From contig NMRA01000020.1 of NCBI GenBank assembly GCA_002633005.1, forward strand, positions 151,621-215,620: a stretch of 64,000 bases of DNA, written 5' to 3'. Below the pieces are notes generated by a model. It was not told the DNA's origin and did not search any database. It saw only the letters and a list, made by a program, of their open reading frames with translations. Positions within the stretch are counted from its first letter, which is position 1. The number at the start of each line of letters is the position of its first letter. Below are positions 11,401-26,400 of this stretch, in pieces. The translations under genes and the position numbers were made by a program. This DNA comes from Phoronis australis. Its lineage: Eukaryota; Phoronida; Phoronidae.

Positions 11401-14400
11401 TGTGCATGATTACACACTTTTTAATAATAAATTATTTTGATTGACAATTCCAAATTCTTTACTTGAAGACTACTCATTTACAGGCAACGCTGTTAATTTA
11501 AAGAGCTGTCTTGTTCATGTTGTTTACACATTGTACTGGTTGCTTCTGTCAGAGTTGTGACACAGTTCAAACAATGCATGGAATGCGAATGGATGCCAAG
11601 TTGAAATCATTCACATGACATAATTTCAATAACGAAAATAAATTGAAGTCGAACCTGGAAAAGCCTTGGAAAGAAGAAAACAAAATCATGTTTCATAGGC
11701 ACTGGAAACGTAGAGTGTAACAGAGCTACAAACTTAGAGACATTGTATTGATGATTTGTACATTTCAAACCGCACTCAGTGGCAAACGCTGTCCATAAGT
11801 AAATAGCCATCCACAAAAACCAACTGTGAATAGACATTTCAATCACATACCATACAATCAATTAAGCAATCCGTGATAAACCATACATCTATGGGGAACA
11901 CAGAAAATACAAATTCACCTTCATGGACGTGACATCTTTAGCACGATGTATTGGTGTCGCCCCCTTGTAGTCAAATAGGTTGACGTCCAACTTTTTGGTG
12001 AGCAGCAGACGGAGTACAGAATGGACGCCAAAATAAGCAGATGTGTGCAGCAGGGTGCTTCCATTGATACATCTGAATAGCAAAAGAAAGTTTTTCTGTG
12101 GTGGTGATCAATGAAAAGTATTCAACCTGATCCAAGGTACTTAAAAAGAAAACTGTGAAACCCAGTACTATTGGCAGATCTACACGGTCATATACACTTG
12201 TCCATAATGAGCCATTACTGTAAGGAGTAAGCCACAGCTTGGGTTCATTCCATAGACTGAAGAATCTCGTCAAAAACCAAGATCATGCATTAATACCACA
12301 CAAAATCATGTGGGTGAAAGGCGAGTGTTTCGCGAGAATGTTCTTGACTTTATTACTGTAACCAAAATGGAGGCTACTGAAGAGAGTGGTCGGTGAGGTT
12401 GAAATGTTGAATTACATGATATAATTCATGAATTATAGGGTAAAATTCATCGTTTCCATTACTAATAAGTGAAATCTTCTTGACACAAGAGCATGACTGG
12501 TGTCTTGCGTCAATGAAACACAGGCTTGATGTGTAAATTGAAGTCTCAAGCATTCAATTCTACGAGACTGAATTCATTATCTACCTACATCCCACGTTAC
12601 TAGAGAATGTTTGCTTATTTCCTATCACCATCAAAATGTTTTGTTCAAAAAAAATCTTTAGGCATCATTCATAACTTATTCTGTTACATAAACTGGGTTT
12701 GTTATGATCCATCGAGCCTCTGCACTCGCCAACAATTGAACAAGTACGAAATCTGTATCACATGAGATTTGGCGGTAAACAGAATTTACTTTATATTTCA
12801 GTCATCTTTGGACCACAGCAAGCCTATAAGCAATTTTTATATTCTTTGCATCATCATATCAAAGTTAGACGAAAGCTGATTATCTGTGTTAAACCTGAAT
12901 TTAGCCTTTTGGAGGCCCTTTGCGAATACTTAGATATATATTTTCTAGCACTCGTATAATTTGGAAAGTAACACGTTCACTAACTGTGCATGGGTGCATG
13001 ACTGGTGTGTGAATGCTGTACCTTTTCCATTGTTATCATTTGCTGTTATTATTTTTCTTGTGAGAAATAATAAAATATTTAACTATAAAAAATGTTTTGT
13101 TCAGAACCAGTCGGTGCCAAACATTAAGACTATGCAGACATCCCATAAAACACATGCCATAAAACAGAACTTAAACTTGAAAATCAAACCCAGTACATCT
13201 CTAGGGTGATGATCTCATGTACTGTGCACAGCAGATATAAAACGATTAAAAAAGCAGACCAATGTGTCTTAGGAATATTCAATGCTTGAGCAAACACAAC
13301 TCTGTGTTGATGAGCAACTTGAAACCAAATTAATAAAAATCATAAAAGATCTTGCACTCAAGTATATGATAGCACAAGTCACGGCCACGTTTGTGTTACT
13401 TAACAGTATAGAAGTCCGTGCACAAACATGCCAGCAAAATTCGATGCCGAGTTCAAATTTGAATGCATTTGAGCCATGACACAATTTTATTGTGGTGCAT
13501 GTAGGTACATTTCACAAAGTAAACCCATCCATCCAGTGCACAAAACTGTCAAAGCTGTCACACACTGCCACCCGTCTCCTTGTTCCAGTAACCGGATAAA
13601 CAAACTTTTATCTTCAGATCACAGTTCTTGCTACTGATACCCACTTATTATTAGAAAGTCACAAACGTGCGATGCTAGGCGCAAAATTTTTTCAACCAAA
13701 TTTGAACTCGGTACACAAACTTCGGAAAGTGCAAAAATTAAGATTCTCAACTTTGAATACATACCACACCATAGCTCTTTTGAAATCTGCTGGTTGAATA
13801 TAACAAGACTTCACTAATGATGCCATGACGACCCACCTCGTGGGCGGGGCTTAAGGCTCCAATGAACCTGACTTTTAATTTAGGGTACTTACTGTTAGAA
13901 ATCAATGCTTGATTGCATGAAAAAGTCCCAAATAGGGATTCAGGTATGTTCTCTAAATCAACTGTGTATTTGTGGGCTTGTGAAAACATTGATTTATTCT
14001 TTTATAAGCTGTTTGATTTTCATTGCTAGCTCAATTTTTGGATTTGATACAAATTGAGAGTGAACTCCCTGAATTTTCAATTTTGTTGAGAATAAGTAGG
14101 AATCGTTTCATGTAACTTAAGAACTAAGTCCCTAATTATTATAACTTAATTCATGGCTCAGCTTTTAGTAATACTATTAGAGAAAATATCATTAGCCAAA
14201 GATGAGCTCATAATAAAGATAAAATGATAGACAAAATATCACACCTGTGAGTAAAGAATGAAACAAAAGATTTAGGGACCTTGGTCGAGTCTCTATTAGG
14301 GACTGTTTCATGCAAACGGGCACTAGTCTCAACTCATTTCTTACTCAGACGAGATGATTTTGGATCTTGCAAAGAACAGACAATTCATTATTGCTCAAGA

Positions 14401-17400
14401 CTGTTCTTGGCGACTTAAACGACACGCCATGATGAGTCAACTGGTCTCGAGTAATAACAAAAGTTCAGTTCTTTAAAGTATGTCTACGTTGACTAAGGAA
14501 TAAATAATATGCAACCAATTTCATTACAGTAAGTGGCATGAATCAAACATTTTTTATGAAGAAAGATGGGCCACTTTAAATTCACTTGATAATTTCCAGA
14601 CTGCAGTGAAAGATTTAGAAAAACAAAACATTTGTCAGTTTTGAACACCTAAGGGGAATCTGTGTATTTTCTACTTCCACTTGTACAAAAAATACATCAT
14701 TAATATTCAGAAAGTTTTGATCAGGTCTCAACACAGGTATTTCATTGATGAATGAAACACCTGTGTTCATACTAGTCAAAAGAAGAGACAATATCTAAAG
14801 ATCGTATTATTTGGATACCCACCTGCTCCTTAGGCTACAGAATTCTCGCTCTCCCGAGGCATGTTCCTTCACAACTTGTTCAAGCAGCGTCCGGTCACCC
14901 TCCATAATCCGAGGTACGATGCTCGAGTAGTGATCGTACATATCTGAAACAAATACCCAACTGAGACGCATAGCTACCACATGCAAGTCGAAGGAAAAAA
15001 TGAAACATCCTCAGTGGCTTTAAGTCCGTTGTACAGAAACGGGCATTATGTAAAACACTTTGTTCTATGTATAACCACTGCAACTATTCTAAGTTTGGTT
15101 CCAGTATAATGGAGAGATACGGTTTGATACGGATTTCTACACTTGCTGCATTACAAGGCTTTCCAGATGTTGATCGAGTCGTTTATAAATGACTCCAAGC
15201 CATGAACAGCTGCTATTTTTCTGTCACTCACCTGACAGATATTGTCGAAATTCATCATTCTTGATCGACTCGAATGCCGTCTGGCCTCTCACACTCCGGC
15301 CATGCACGTCACAGCCCCACTCTATCAACAACTGGAATAAAGGTAATGTAAAGAACCATGCACTAAGGTAATGTAAAGAGCCATGCACTAATAAGCAAGT
15401 ACAGCTCACAGTGTTCAGAGTAAAACCCACAAGGAACAAAAGTGCAGATTTATGTAAACCTATTAGAAATTGTTGGATATTAAGGTACACATTTAGACTT
15501 AAATGTTATGTACGAATTAAAGTAGATACATATATTAAGCTATTTACAAAATGCTTTCAGTAAAAATGCCTTAATTGACAACATCATTGAATGAAAAGTT
15601 TCGTCGCAAAATGAGATATCCGCAAATTGGTGGGGAAAGCCCACAGCTGCGCCGCTACGTTAAAAAATTATTAAAAAATAGTTTTACATTTGCTTGACAC
15701 TGAATCCTCATAACTAACACTTCTCTCTTTAAAGCTAGAATGGACATTTTGCATACGCCCAGTTTTTGCGGGGAAGAACTTGAGATTAAAATTGTTTATT
15801 TGTATTCACTTGGTCTTGTGAATGTATGCAATTTTTTTGATCCTCCTTATTTCATTGATAAATCAAAATGTTAATTAAATTTTTGTATTTGACTTATGAT
15901 ATTGATGACATAATCTTTGGCAAATTCACAGGACCAAAAATTTTGAATTTAATAATAATCTTAGTTAAGTATCACATATTGAAATTTGCCACATGCTTGT
16001 CATGTTTTAATTTATTAAAAACAGAAAAATGAATATTACGAAATGAGAAATTAATTTTCCACAAATGGGCAACTGCAAGTTTTCAACAGTCGATGGACCT
16101 ATGGTTCTTCAGTTCTCAGAAGACTGAAAATAATATAGTGGCCCGGGGTGAATGTGAGTGACTGGGAAAGCAGATGATGTTAACATTGTTCGTAATCATC
16201 CCAGTTGGTCAGTTTTACTGCTTGTTTATATTCTCTGTGAGTATGACTTACTAGTAAATGTTTTTAAAAAAACCTTTAAATTTTAGAATCACTTTATACT
16301 CGTGTTGTGATGAAACTCTTAAATTTTACTTACATGAGCAATCTTGCGCTGCATTCCTTCAATTGAGCTGAACAAAGGAGTGTAGCGAAAGTTATTCTTG
16401 ATATCGATATTGGCACCATTCTCGAGTAAGTATTCCACCATTTTCTGTAAAAAATATCAAAGTTTTTGTATTCCATCTGCCAATTTGCAGACTGTCATGA
16501 AGAAAGATGCTGCTCTCAAACTAAAACCCGAAAAGACTGGATGAAACAAGACAGTTTACTAATAGCTTGCAGACCCTGTTTGTACGTGATCTGCTTGGCC
16601 CAGCAGTTTGTCAATGTGATTGAAAGACATTGTAATAATAGTAGCTCATAGTGTCTGGCTTAAGATTTGGCTGTCAGGGAATAACATCACAGAGGATGAG
16701 AAAAGAGCGTCTATTAACAGAGATATGGTCTTTGTCTAAAGTTGTCTTTCATGCACACATTTACCCAAAATACTTTTTTATGCATTTAATTTCGAGACTA
16801 TACCAGTCCTTTAAGTAACAAAATATTGTAAAACCTGCAGCTGTTTTGCCTATAAGCAGTGATTAGTTGGAACTGTTTTAAATATACTATCCTGGTTACA
16901 CATTTCACTAGTTAAATGGAACAATAATGTATTAACCTAACGGTACAAATATCAGCCAGATTCCTATCACTACAGGAATCCATCGACAGTTTAGCAATAG
17001 GTGAACAATACTTACAAAATTGCCAACCCTACAGGCCCAGTGTAGAGCAGTGCTGCCTGTGCTTGGCTCTTTCCCGTTTATAAATGACGGAGATGTGCGG
17101 AAGAAAACAACCATGCGCCTGATTGTCTCAAACTCCTCGTCCTTGGCTGCCCGTACAAAGATGCGATGCCAGGCAATGTGGTTGCCAGGAAACACTTGGT
17201 AGAGGAACTCTGTCCCTGCTTTGAGCTGCTTGTTACGGGACGGACTCTCAAAAAACACCTATAGTGTTGAAGATGGCACAAGTTGTCACAAAAAACAGTA
17301 AAAAGCAGCTAAAAGCAAACATTCTACATAGAGCACGAGACGAAAGTAATCCGACAAAATGACGTTTTTCCTGTCATGGCAAGGAATTCAGGTAAACAGA

Positions 17401-20400
17401 AAAATGGCTGGTTATGACTGTAATGGGAGCAAGACTTTAATTACAGAATGGCTTAACCACCTCACTAACTTTCTTGTTAATTTCTTTTCATTCTCAGTTA
17501 CAAGGGAAGAAACGATGGGTGAATTCTGGGTCATTTTGTCTGAATGCTTTTGGCTTATGCAATACAACTCTCAACGTTGTGAGAGCAAGCACAAAAGCAA
17601 CTTTTGCTTGACCCAGTATCTATTTCTGGTGTGTCAGACAGAGTTGACAGGGATGAAATGCAATTTCTTTCGTTAACGGACATTTTAAGATGCTGGACAT
17701 CTTTTTGTGAACCATGGGAATGTCCCACAGGACAACAGTGGCAATTTGACAGCATGATGATTACACAGACTTTATGAGAAATGCCAGTAAATAACCCACT
17801 GCATTAAAACCATACTCTCTCTATTAACTATTTTATCACCATCTAGTGAGAAGGCATATTTCATCAGTGATTCTGTGACCTGAATATTTAAGTTTGAAAA
17901 GAATTTCATATTGATCATGTTACAATTAGTTGCTACATATCACTATGACAATTCAGAATTACTACAAACTGACAGAACAGGTTTAAGCATACAATATGCT
18001 TCCAATTTTATCAGGGCAAAAATGAAATCCACTTTAAGTCAAAAGAGATCAGCATAACCAAACAGTGACATCTGCCAGACTTACATCGTACTGTGGATAG
18101 AGAGCTGGATTGACTTCGACAACGTCAAAAAGGCGGAGTTTTAGTATCTTCCGCATTGGAGCTGCAAAGATGAGAGTCAGAACTGCAAGGTAACCCCAAG
18201 ATATTTTTACGTCATTCTCTTCCTGAGTGATTGCAGTTACAATACCACAAACGAAATAAAGGTGCTTTTCTCATCCATAAATTTGATTCCACTGAATCCG
18301 TTTAATAAGAAAATGCCAAAGATACGTAAGGATGGAAAGTAAGCGTAACATCAAAGGTCTGTTTCATAAAAATGACTTCAGACTTGAGACAAAAATTTGG
18401 TCTCTCACTCCCACTTCACAATTGCTGAATTAAAGTTTATCCAAGTAATTATGAGCGTGTCACAATCATGAGTATTGTGTGTATAGTTATGAGCGTGTCA
18501 CAATCATGAGTATTGTGTGTATAGTTATGAGCGTGTCACAATCATGAGTATTGTGTGTATAGTTATGAGCGTGTCACAATCATGAGTATTGTGTGTATAG
18601 TCTCAGGCATGTTTGCTCAAATACATTTTAATAATTTTTCAGAAATAGTTGTGTGGAGTGTAAGACCAAATTTCTCAGTCTCAAGTCACGTTTCACGAAA
18701 CCGATCAGAATAAACACAAAACTTATCCACTGTTATATTTTCAGTGACGTGCCGTAAAATTAAATTAAAAGAATCTATTTCACCATTGAGAGAAAAGGGA
18801 TATCCCAAGGCAACGGAAATATTTCCAAACCAGCGATCAATGTAACTTTAAATGTCAACCATAACAAAATGCTGGCAGACATTGCACAATCACAAAATCT
18901 GTACTACGTATACAAACTTTTATTCTTCGCTGTAAAGTCGTCAATATATTCTCCTGTTTCCTTGTTTCGAAGAATAATTTTCCGCCCTTCTGAGCACATT
19001 TCTTTGTCAGTACTGAGATAAAACCCTGAGCCATTAGTAAGGTTCTGCAAAAACAACAACAACCTTGTCAGTACTGAGATAAAACAAGGATCAGCTAAAA
19101 CAACAATAAATGATAAAAAATAACACCATTACATGCTAGAAAATCAGGACACTATCATCTTTAGTAATTTCTAATATCCCAACTGTGTGAAAAACACTAT
19201 CATAAGTTTTTAAATGGAGATTTTTGAGGTTATCTTTGTAAAAACACTACAGCAGTTTGGATTCAATGGTATCAACAAGCCTGTAAACTTAGTGTGGAAA
19301 CTTGATTAATATTGACCAAGGCTGAATAAGGTTGTTCAAAGTGTGCTTTTAAGCTCTTACCAGAAAAGATTATTCAAAGGTGAAAAATTTGGGATCGTAT
19401 TTGAAACTGGTTTACCACTGTTGTCTCATGGTGAGGCTGGTATTCAGCGAAATGAGATAATAATCAAGAAACAGGCTAAATCAAAGAGAATGATGGCATT
19501 GCTTGTCTTGAGTATACTAACCAGGTTTATAACCATTGAAAGACACAGATCATTTATGGTCAAGTTTCTGGGCACTTCCATCGTATCGAATCTCAGGGCA
19601 ATTCTTTCACGAATCTTCTGGTGGACCTATAAAGAAATATGATGCTTGTTAACAAGCTACGTAAGATTTGATTGAAGAAGATTAAATTTGTTTTAAAATT
19701 AAAGCAACATCAGTATAGAAATCTTATTGATATGAAGGCAAATTAGAATTTTTCAGCGAGACAATCAATTAGTAATCGAATCGCGCTCACTGATAATGCT
19801 TTGTTTTCAAACCTAAATGTTTGACTTTTGCATATAATATACAAGTATGGATATTAAAATCAGAAGTATCAATACTAAAATGTCCCTGTAAGTAGGTAGC
19901 TAATGGTTGAAGACAACACTGGCTTCCGTTGATTCTAACATCTCCTCTGACGGTGACTGATGTGTCTGACCAAAGGCCCAGGAGTTACATAAAATGCTTA
20001 CAAGTGTTTTCTTCATTCTCGCAAGGAGAATTGATGAATAATTACATCAGATGTCAACCCAAGAGTGCATGCTGTTCCGCAATTATGATAGGACTCTGAA
20101 GAAGCTAGAATCAGCAGAAGCCAGTGTTGCCTTCAACAGTCTTGCAATTGGTTGAAAATGTACCAATCCTTCCCCCTGATAAACAAGTACCTGTTTTTGC
20201 ACCAACTGCACGTGGTCAATCCAGCTCTGACAGTACTCAACATCAAACTTTGTTTCAAGCACCTTTACAGCTGAAATAAGTGATAAAGTAAAGTAGTGTA
20301 TCTGAATGACAAAGAGAAATTACTCTTGCCACCATGTTCTTACTTTTTCCATTTTAGAAATGCCCTTGCTTAATTTTGAAACTTTGTCCAAAATTGGATT

Positions 20401-23400
20401 CGTCATCCATTTTCTAATATTTTCCTTCACCAAGTGGAACAGTGAATATCTTTTTAATAAGTTAAGCAAGGATAGCGATAGGAGGTTATCAAATTCATCT
20501 CCCTACCTTGTGGAGGTAGAAAAAAATCAGGGCAAGTATAGTAAAATTCAATGACCTATTTCTTAAATAACAAGGCATCACAAAAGTTTCTGAGTCAAGA
20601 CAAACACATTGTGCCCCAATGAGCTTGTCAATTTTTGTTGTCAACATTGCTATTCACTATTCAACTGCACAGTAAAACTTCTGAGTTGATGAACAAAAAA
20701 AACAATTTTACTATAAGATAATGATAATCACAATAGCTGAGTGTAGAACTGAAAGGCAAGTGCCTGTGCAAGTGCACTGCATTATGGGTAAACACTGCAG
20801 AATTATAACGGACACTGTGGTATTTTGGGATGTTGCTTAACAGGAAGTCACATTCTCTCGTATATCCCAGTGAAAACTTTTTCAGGAAAGTGTGGTCAAA
20901 AGAGGCTCCTTCCATTATTTTCAGCAGCTTAAAACACATGAAGCTTTACCAACCAAAAGTCATCAAGGTAACAAAAGCATGAACATTGTGTTTTTTATAA
21001 ATATGTGGGCGCATAAAAAGTAAAATACAATGCCATCCAACTATGGCCGCCATTTGGTTGGCGTAACAGCAGAAATTCCATAGTTAATTCTATTTTGAAA
21101 ACATTTGATTCTGTGCTAAAAGAACATAAGTTTGGAACGCATTTGAAGAAGACTGGTTTGTGGTCAAATTCTTTTTATGAAGTTTTGAACTAAAAAAGGC
21201 CAAAATAGTATATTTAATGTAAGTAGATGGCACACTACCTTCCTTGTGATTCTCCATATCCTGTTTAATGTCTTTCTTCTTCTTCAAGTCTTGCATATTG
21301 ACGACAACAGGAGGAAACTCCTCCAGTTGAAGAATACACTCTCGGATCAGCTGCAGCAGGGTTTTCTGTGGAACAACACAGAGAAGATTTGGCAATACAT
21401 CATACCAACAGTAAGCACATTGCCTTTTCAAACAAGTTCTTTTAATGCTGATTGCTTTGGGAATGCTTGTTATGGAAATAATCTGACAAGGTCAATGCAG
21501 AGTCTTATTCCTCATGTTTGTGGTTATGTACAAATTCAACAAGATGCAATTCTTTAGCGACACTAAACATCCGTGATCGCGTTACAGTAACTTCATCCAG
21601 TGTTTGGTTATAGTAACAAACCAGCCTATGGCACAACAGGCAGACAGACATTAGATAACGTTTTTGACACACTAATGTCGGCAACAACCCTGGCCAACAA
21701 AGTACGTTTGTAACAAATATTACCGCTTCCTTCTGACATTTGTATACTTTAGAGGGCAATATTTGGATGTAACAATCCCATACTTTGAGAACCAGTTTGA
21801 TGCCCGTTATTCAGTAGAGAAAATTGGTTCTCAAAATCTGGTCACGTTATACCCAACCATTACCCTTTGGAGACTCTTTTTCATGAAATTCATCACATCT
21901 TAACTTAATTAGCGCAATACTTAATACATATACTTGTTCTAAGATCATAGTTATTCCTGTATTAAAGAGATTTTAACAAATTTTATTTTATGTCAGCACG
22001 GTATGGAAAAATATGAAAGCAAGAGAACTCCCTCTGACATAAGATCCCTTAAACTTAATACCCTAATAACAGCCAAGGGCACTTAGAAAAGTTTGTTTCG
22101 GGGGGGGGGGCGCTTATTGTAACCCAAGGCGGTTGAAACCTGGTATCTGAAACAGGTGAAATCGCAAGCGAAGATTCATCATATTTACTCTCTGTGAAGT
22201 ATCTGTAACCTAAGACAGACTTTTTACAAAATTATGGTGCATCGCTCTGCTGTTCAATTATGATCATTTAACAGATTAAAATTGTATTGAAATCCCACGG
22301 CAAAAACTTGACCACTGACTGCTTTGCAATGGTCGATAATGGCAACTTGAATGCTTGCATAAAAATAGTTTGGACACAAGCAAGTTACCTGAAATCTTCC
22401 TTAAGTTTTCCAAATAGAGTCCCTAAGATTTTTAAGTTCCCGTGGAGTCGGGATTAACGGCAGATTAAGTCCAAATCTGTGCTAGATCGTGCCATGATCA
22501 CAGGCTTACCCGGCAACATGGGAAAAATCTCTGGACGAACACACAATGTTGTTGTCATGTGAAGTTTGTTTTGAAGTTCGTCTACGTGTGTAAGCGAGCG
22601 CGTGCGTGTCACTAGAGTTCATTTGCCAGAGTACTGGAACACGGAGCTAGATGTGCACTGCATCTAAAGAAATTAGCACAAGCAGTAAAGCAGAACATGT
22701 TTCATTCAGCATTTGCTGATCTCATCTGCTGAGAAACGTTCGACAATTGTCTCGGTAAGGCCCATATTTGTCGCCGTGAGTCTGGATGCGTACGTGACTG
22801 TCTGACAGTTATTTTTCGATTGAAGGGTGTGTAAGCATTCACTGTCAGTGGTCATTTTATCGGACATTTGGCTTTAAAAACACCAGTTATCATTAATCAA
22901 ACAATTCCCTCTTAAAAATAATACAAAATTTTTTGATGGTGTTAGAAACTGTTGGAAATTAGTGCCAATATTTATTTCTTGCCGATGCTATGCTACCCGA
23001 TTCATGAATGGATAGTTCCTGACTAATGTCTTTGATGACAGGTACATGTAGCGCGTGCTTCCTGGCCACGCGCTTTTAACACGTGTAAAAAGAAATTTGG
23101 ATTCCTGTCGAGGGCAGGAAATAGACAATACAATCCCGTTGACAAGTATGCTGCGTCTGTTCTGAAAGACCAGACCATAGTCAGGGATGCATTCCTCACA
23201 AGATCAGCAAAACTGTTGCATTCTTTTTGAGGCAAGGCGGAAGTTTGAAGTGTACAGTCACGACTAAACACCGACATCGCAGCGAGGCTCGTGGTGTACA
23301 AACTCCATGCACAATGACTTTTTTAAGAACTGTCGGATATTATTGATAAATTGAAGACGTTACTTTAGAATTTTAGGACTGTAGATAAGGCATATTTTGC

Positions 23401-26400
23401 ACATACACATTCATGGGCTGAGCGCTTATTTCAGCAAAGTCTGAAAACGCGAGGGGGGGGCGCTTATAGGGACATGGACGCTTATTAGGGCAAATACGGT
23501 AATGGGAACTGGCAAATGTTGTTTTATGACATCTGCACACTGCAGACCATGCTTGTAATAGAGTGAAACGCCATTAACTTTGGTTATTACTTTTGTGGAG
23601 AACTTAACACAACAGAACTTCACTTGTTGGCCATATTGCGCGCTAAATAATTGAAAAATTAATGTCTTTAAAAATTGAATCAGACGTCTTTGACTTTGAA
23701 AATCACAAAGAATGGGTGTGCGATGTCTATAAGTAACGCTGTACTTACTCGTCGGTTGATGACTGCTTTGCACTGCCTGTACTTGTAGGCGATCATGAAG
23801 AAATAACAGAAATACGAACAGACAGACATGGAATCAGCCTGTAATTGTAACAACAACATTGGGTATTACACAATAAGATTGGAAGTTTAAAACTAATGCG
23901 GTATCAATATGGATGAAACAAAACCCAGAAAGACTTATCAAAGCACAAATTGTAGAAGGCAAAAGAAAAAAAACAAGCTCTGAATAATGACTTTTAATGA
24001 TTTGATTCACAAAAGTTAAGACGTTTACGTTGAAGTGGGATTTAAGTCAAAAGCCAAGTTGTGTAAAATTTTCCTGTACAATGCTGTGTGCACATCACAG
24101 CCATTTACTTTTAAATTTCAATAAATTTCTACGCCAAGGATTAGATTAGCAGCCGTACCTCAACCAAATCAGCCGAGTCAAATGGAGTTTCCCCGTAAAA
24201 CATTTTTTCAGCAGTTCGCAGGCACAGATTTATTGTCCACCTAAAACAATCAACAGCAAACATTAACTTTGATCAAGTTGTTAAAATAAAATCAAGACTC
24301 GTTAAATGTTCATATCAAAACTTCCTTTTTTGTAGTATATTTTCATAATAAAATTGATAACATTTCCATTTGTCTGCCACATTACCTCTTAAATGCACGA
24401 TATCAAGTTATCAGGGCTTGGAATGATCAATGACAAAAAAGAGGAAAATTTCCCAGGTAACGTATCGTTCCACAAATAAGAAGGCTTGTATTTTTGTGTT
24501 GTAAAATTTAACAGAAATAAACTTTTTTGCATGAATAAAGACAAAATAATGATAAAAAAACAGAAAAAGTGGAAACTGGAAATCAAATATGAGGAAATTG
24601 AAACCAAAAAAGGAAATCCTCTTAGAAGAGGAAAATTCCAAGCCCTGAGTTATTGGCATACATACCTGTCATTGAGCAAAACTTCAGTAGTGAAAGTATC
24701 GGGAATGATAGAGTTGACAAGAGCACACAGCACACGACTGTCCACGAGGTCGTCAATACTCTGAAACACAGAAAGTGGCATGGTAGGCAAATGAACAGAT
24801 CAGGTGAACTGCCTGCCATGTACAAACAGAAAACAAAATGTACCTACTATTGCAACCCAAAGCAGTTTGTTAACCTTATACGCGATGTGGTTCTCCGGGA
24901 GTCAGTTGCTGGCTACTACTCTACTGAGTATGTGATAAGTGCCCTTTATATGCAAATATTCTATGAGTTGCAAATGGTCTTTGGTATGTACCCTTGCAAT
25001 GTTAAGCACATATCCTCTTACCATGTTATCATTCGGACGTGTTTGGCTAGGATGGAAACTATTGATGCGAGTGTTTGTAAGATTTTGTACCTGTAAGGTT
25101 TTGACTTTATACTCGTAACACATGACCTTGTACGACAGACTACTCAGTTTCATCATTCAAATGGATAAAACATTTAGAATGTTATGTTGTTTAGTGATAT
25201 TGCTGTGGTGCAGGTTATTAAATTGTGTATCGTTAGCTTTTTGTTTACCTTGTAGTTTACCATGACTTTTGTGCACTAACAAGTCAACGACCAATAAATG
25301 ATGTCTAGAAACGAGTGAAAGTCATCGTGATTTCTTCTGAAGTTTTAATGTTTTCGCAACTTCACTAACAGTGCCAGGTCAAGATTCTCGAGCAACTAAA
25401 GTCGCAAGAAGTGAGAGAGTAATTCTAGCTGGCCTCGTCAGTCATCAAAATTTTTTTGACCTAACACTAATATTTTCGCCCTCCCATTATAACTTATTAC
25501 CAGTTTTCCTCACTCAAGATGGCTTAATTGCATGCCACATTCCCTCCCTCCTTCTTTCCTTCCCTCACTTGGCTTGAAAACTGCAGCTATTTTGTTTGGT
25601 TCACCATAAAACCCAGTTCTGTTTTGTAATTGTTCACCTACTAACTGGCCAATATTGTTTAAATTCTTTTGAGGTGCTCTTCACAACTGTTTCAGCAATA
25701 ACAAGATCACGTTTTAGTGCACATTGTACATGCGCCAAACCTTTGTGATTAGACTGCAATTCACCACATAGACACTTAAGAGACAGCATAAACAATGAGT
25801 GAATGTCACGCAAACTGATACTAACCACAACCCGAAGTCGTCTCCCCTCCCACGTCATGTGTAGATGAGTATTGACAATTTCCAGGATACAATCATCGGG
25901 AGCGGGATAGTCGTCAGGGTTACGGCGTGCAGCCTTAAATTGCTTGCAGTAGTCAGAGCCTGGGAATGGCTCGTAGTCGGCGTCAAAAGGACTGGGACTC
26001 TGAAATAAGACAAAGGTCATCTCGACCGTTCTCACAACTGCCATTTTAGAAAATGGCAGCCATTAAGCACTTTTTCTAAAAATATAAATAGGAATTTTAA
26101 AAGTTTCTGGACCAGATTTTACTGAATAAGTCAACTCAAATTTAAAAACTAAATTTTTTTAACATTATACATCGCCACAAAACTTGACTCGTTGATCTTT
26201 TAACAACAACCTCCAATGTTGTATTTCGTTACACTCTATAACACAAATCGAGGATCAGATATTCCAGGGTCACCAATGGATTTTTTACACTTATTGTTAG
26301 AGAATGCAAGCACACAAGGTTTTGGAAAATTTCTGCATCCGGATCACAGATAACGATTCAATTAGGTATTGAATAATGAAAAATTTGGCCTTAATGTGAA

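Noticed and set aside
18451-18602. CRISPR-like array
   Set aside because: The copies are contiguous with no spacers and the context is a eukaryotic intron.
18908-18913. gtatac as the exon 13 donor of the CH-ankyrin gene
   Set aside because: It would put exon 14 out of frame; the gtttgt donor four bases upstream keeps the frame.
24653-25096. 147-codon open frame on the plus strand
   Set aside because: It lies antisense to exon 7 of the CH-ankyrin gene, has no domain and no splice support.
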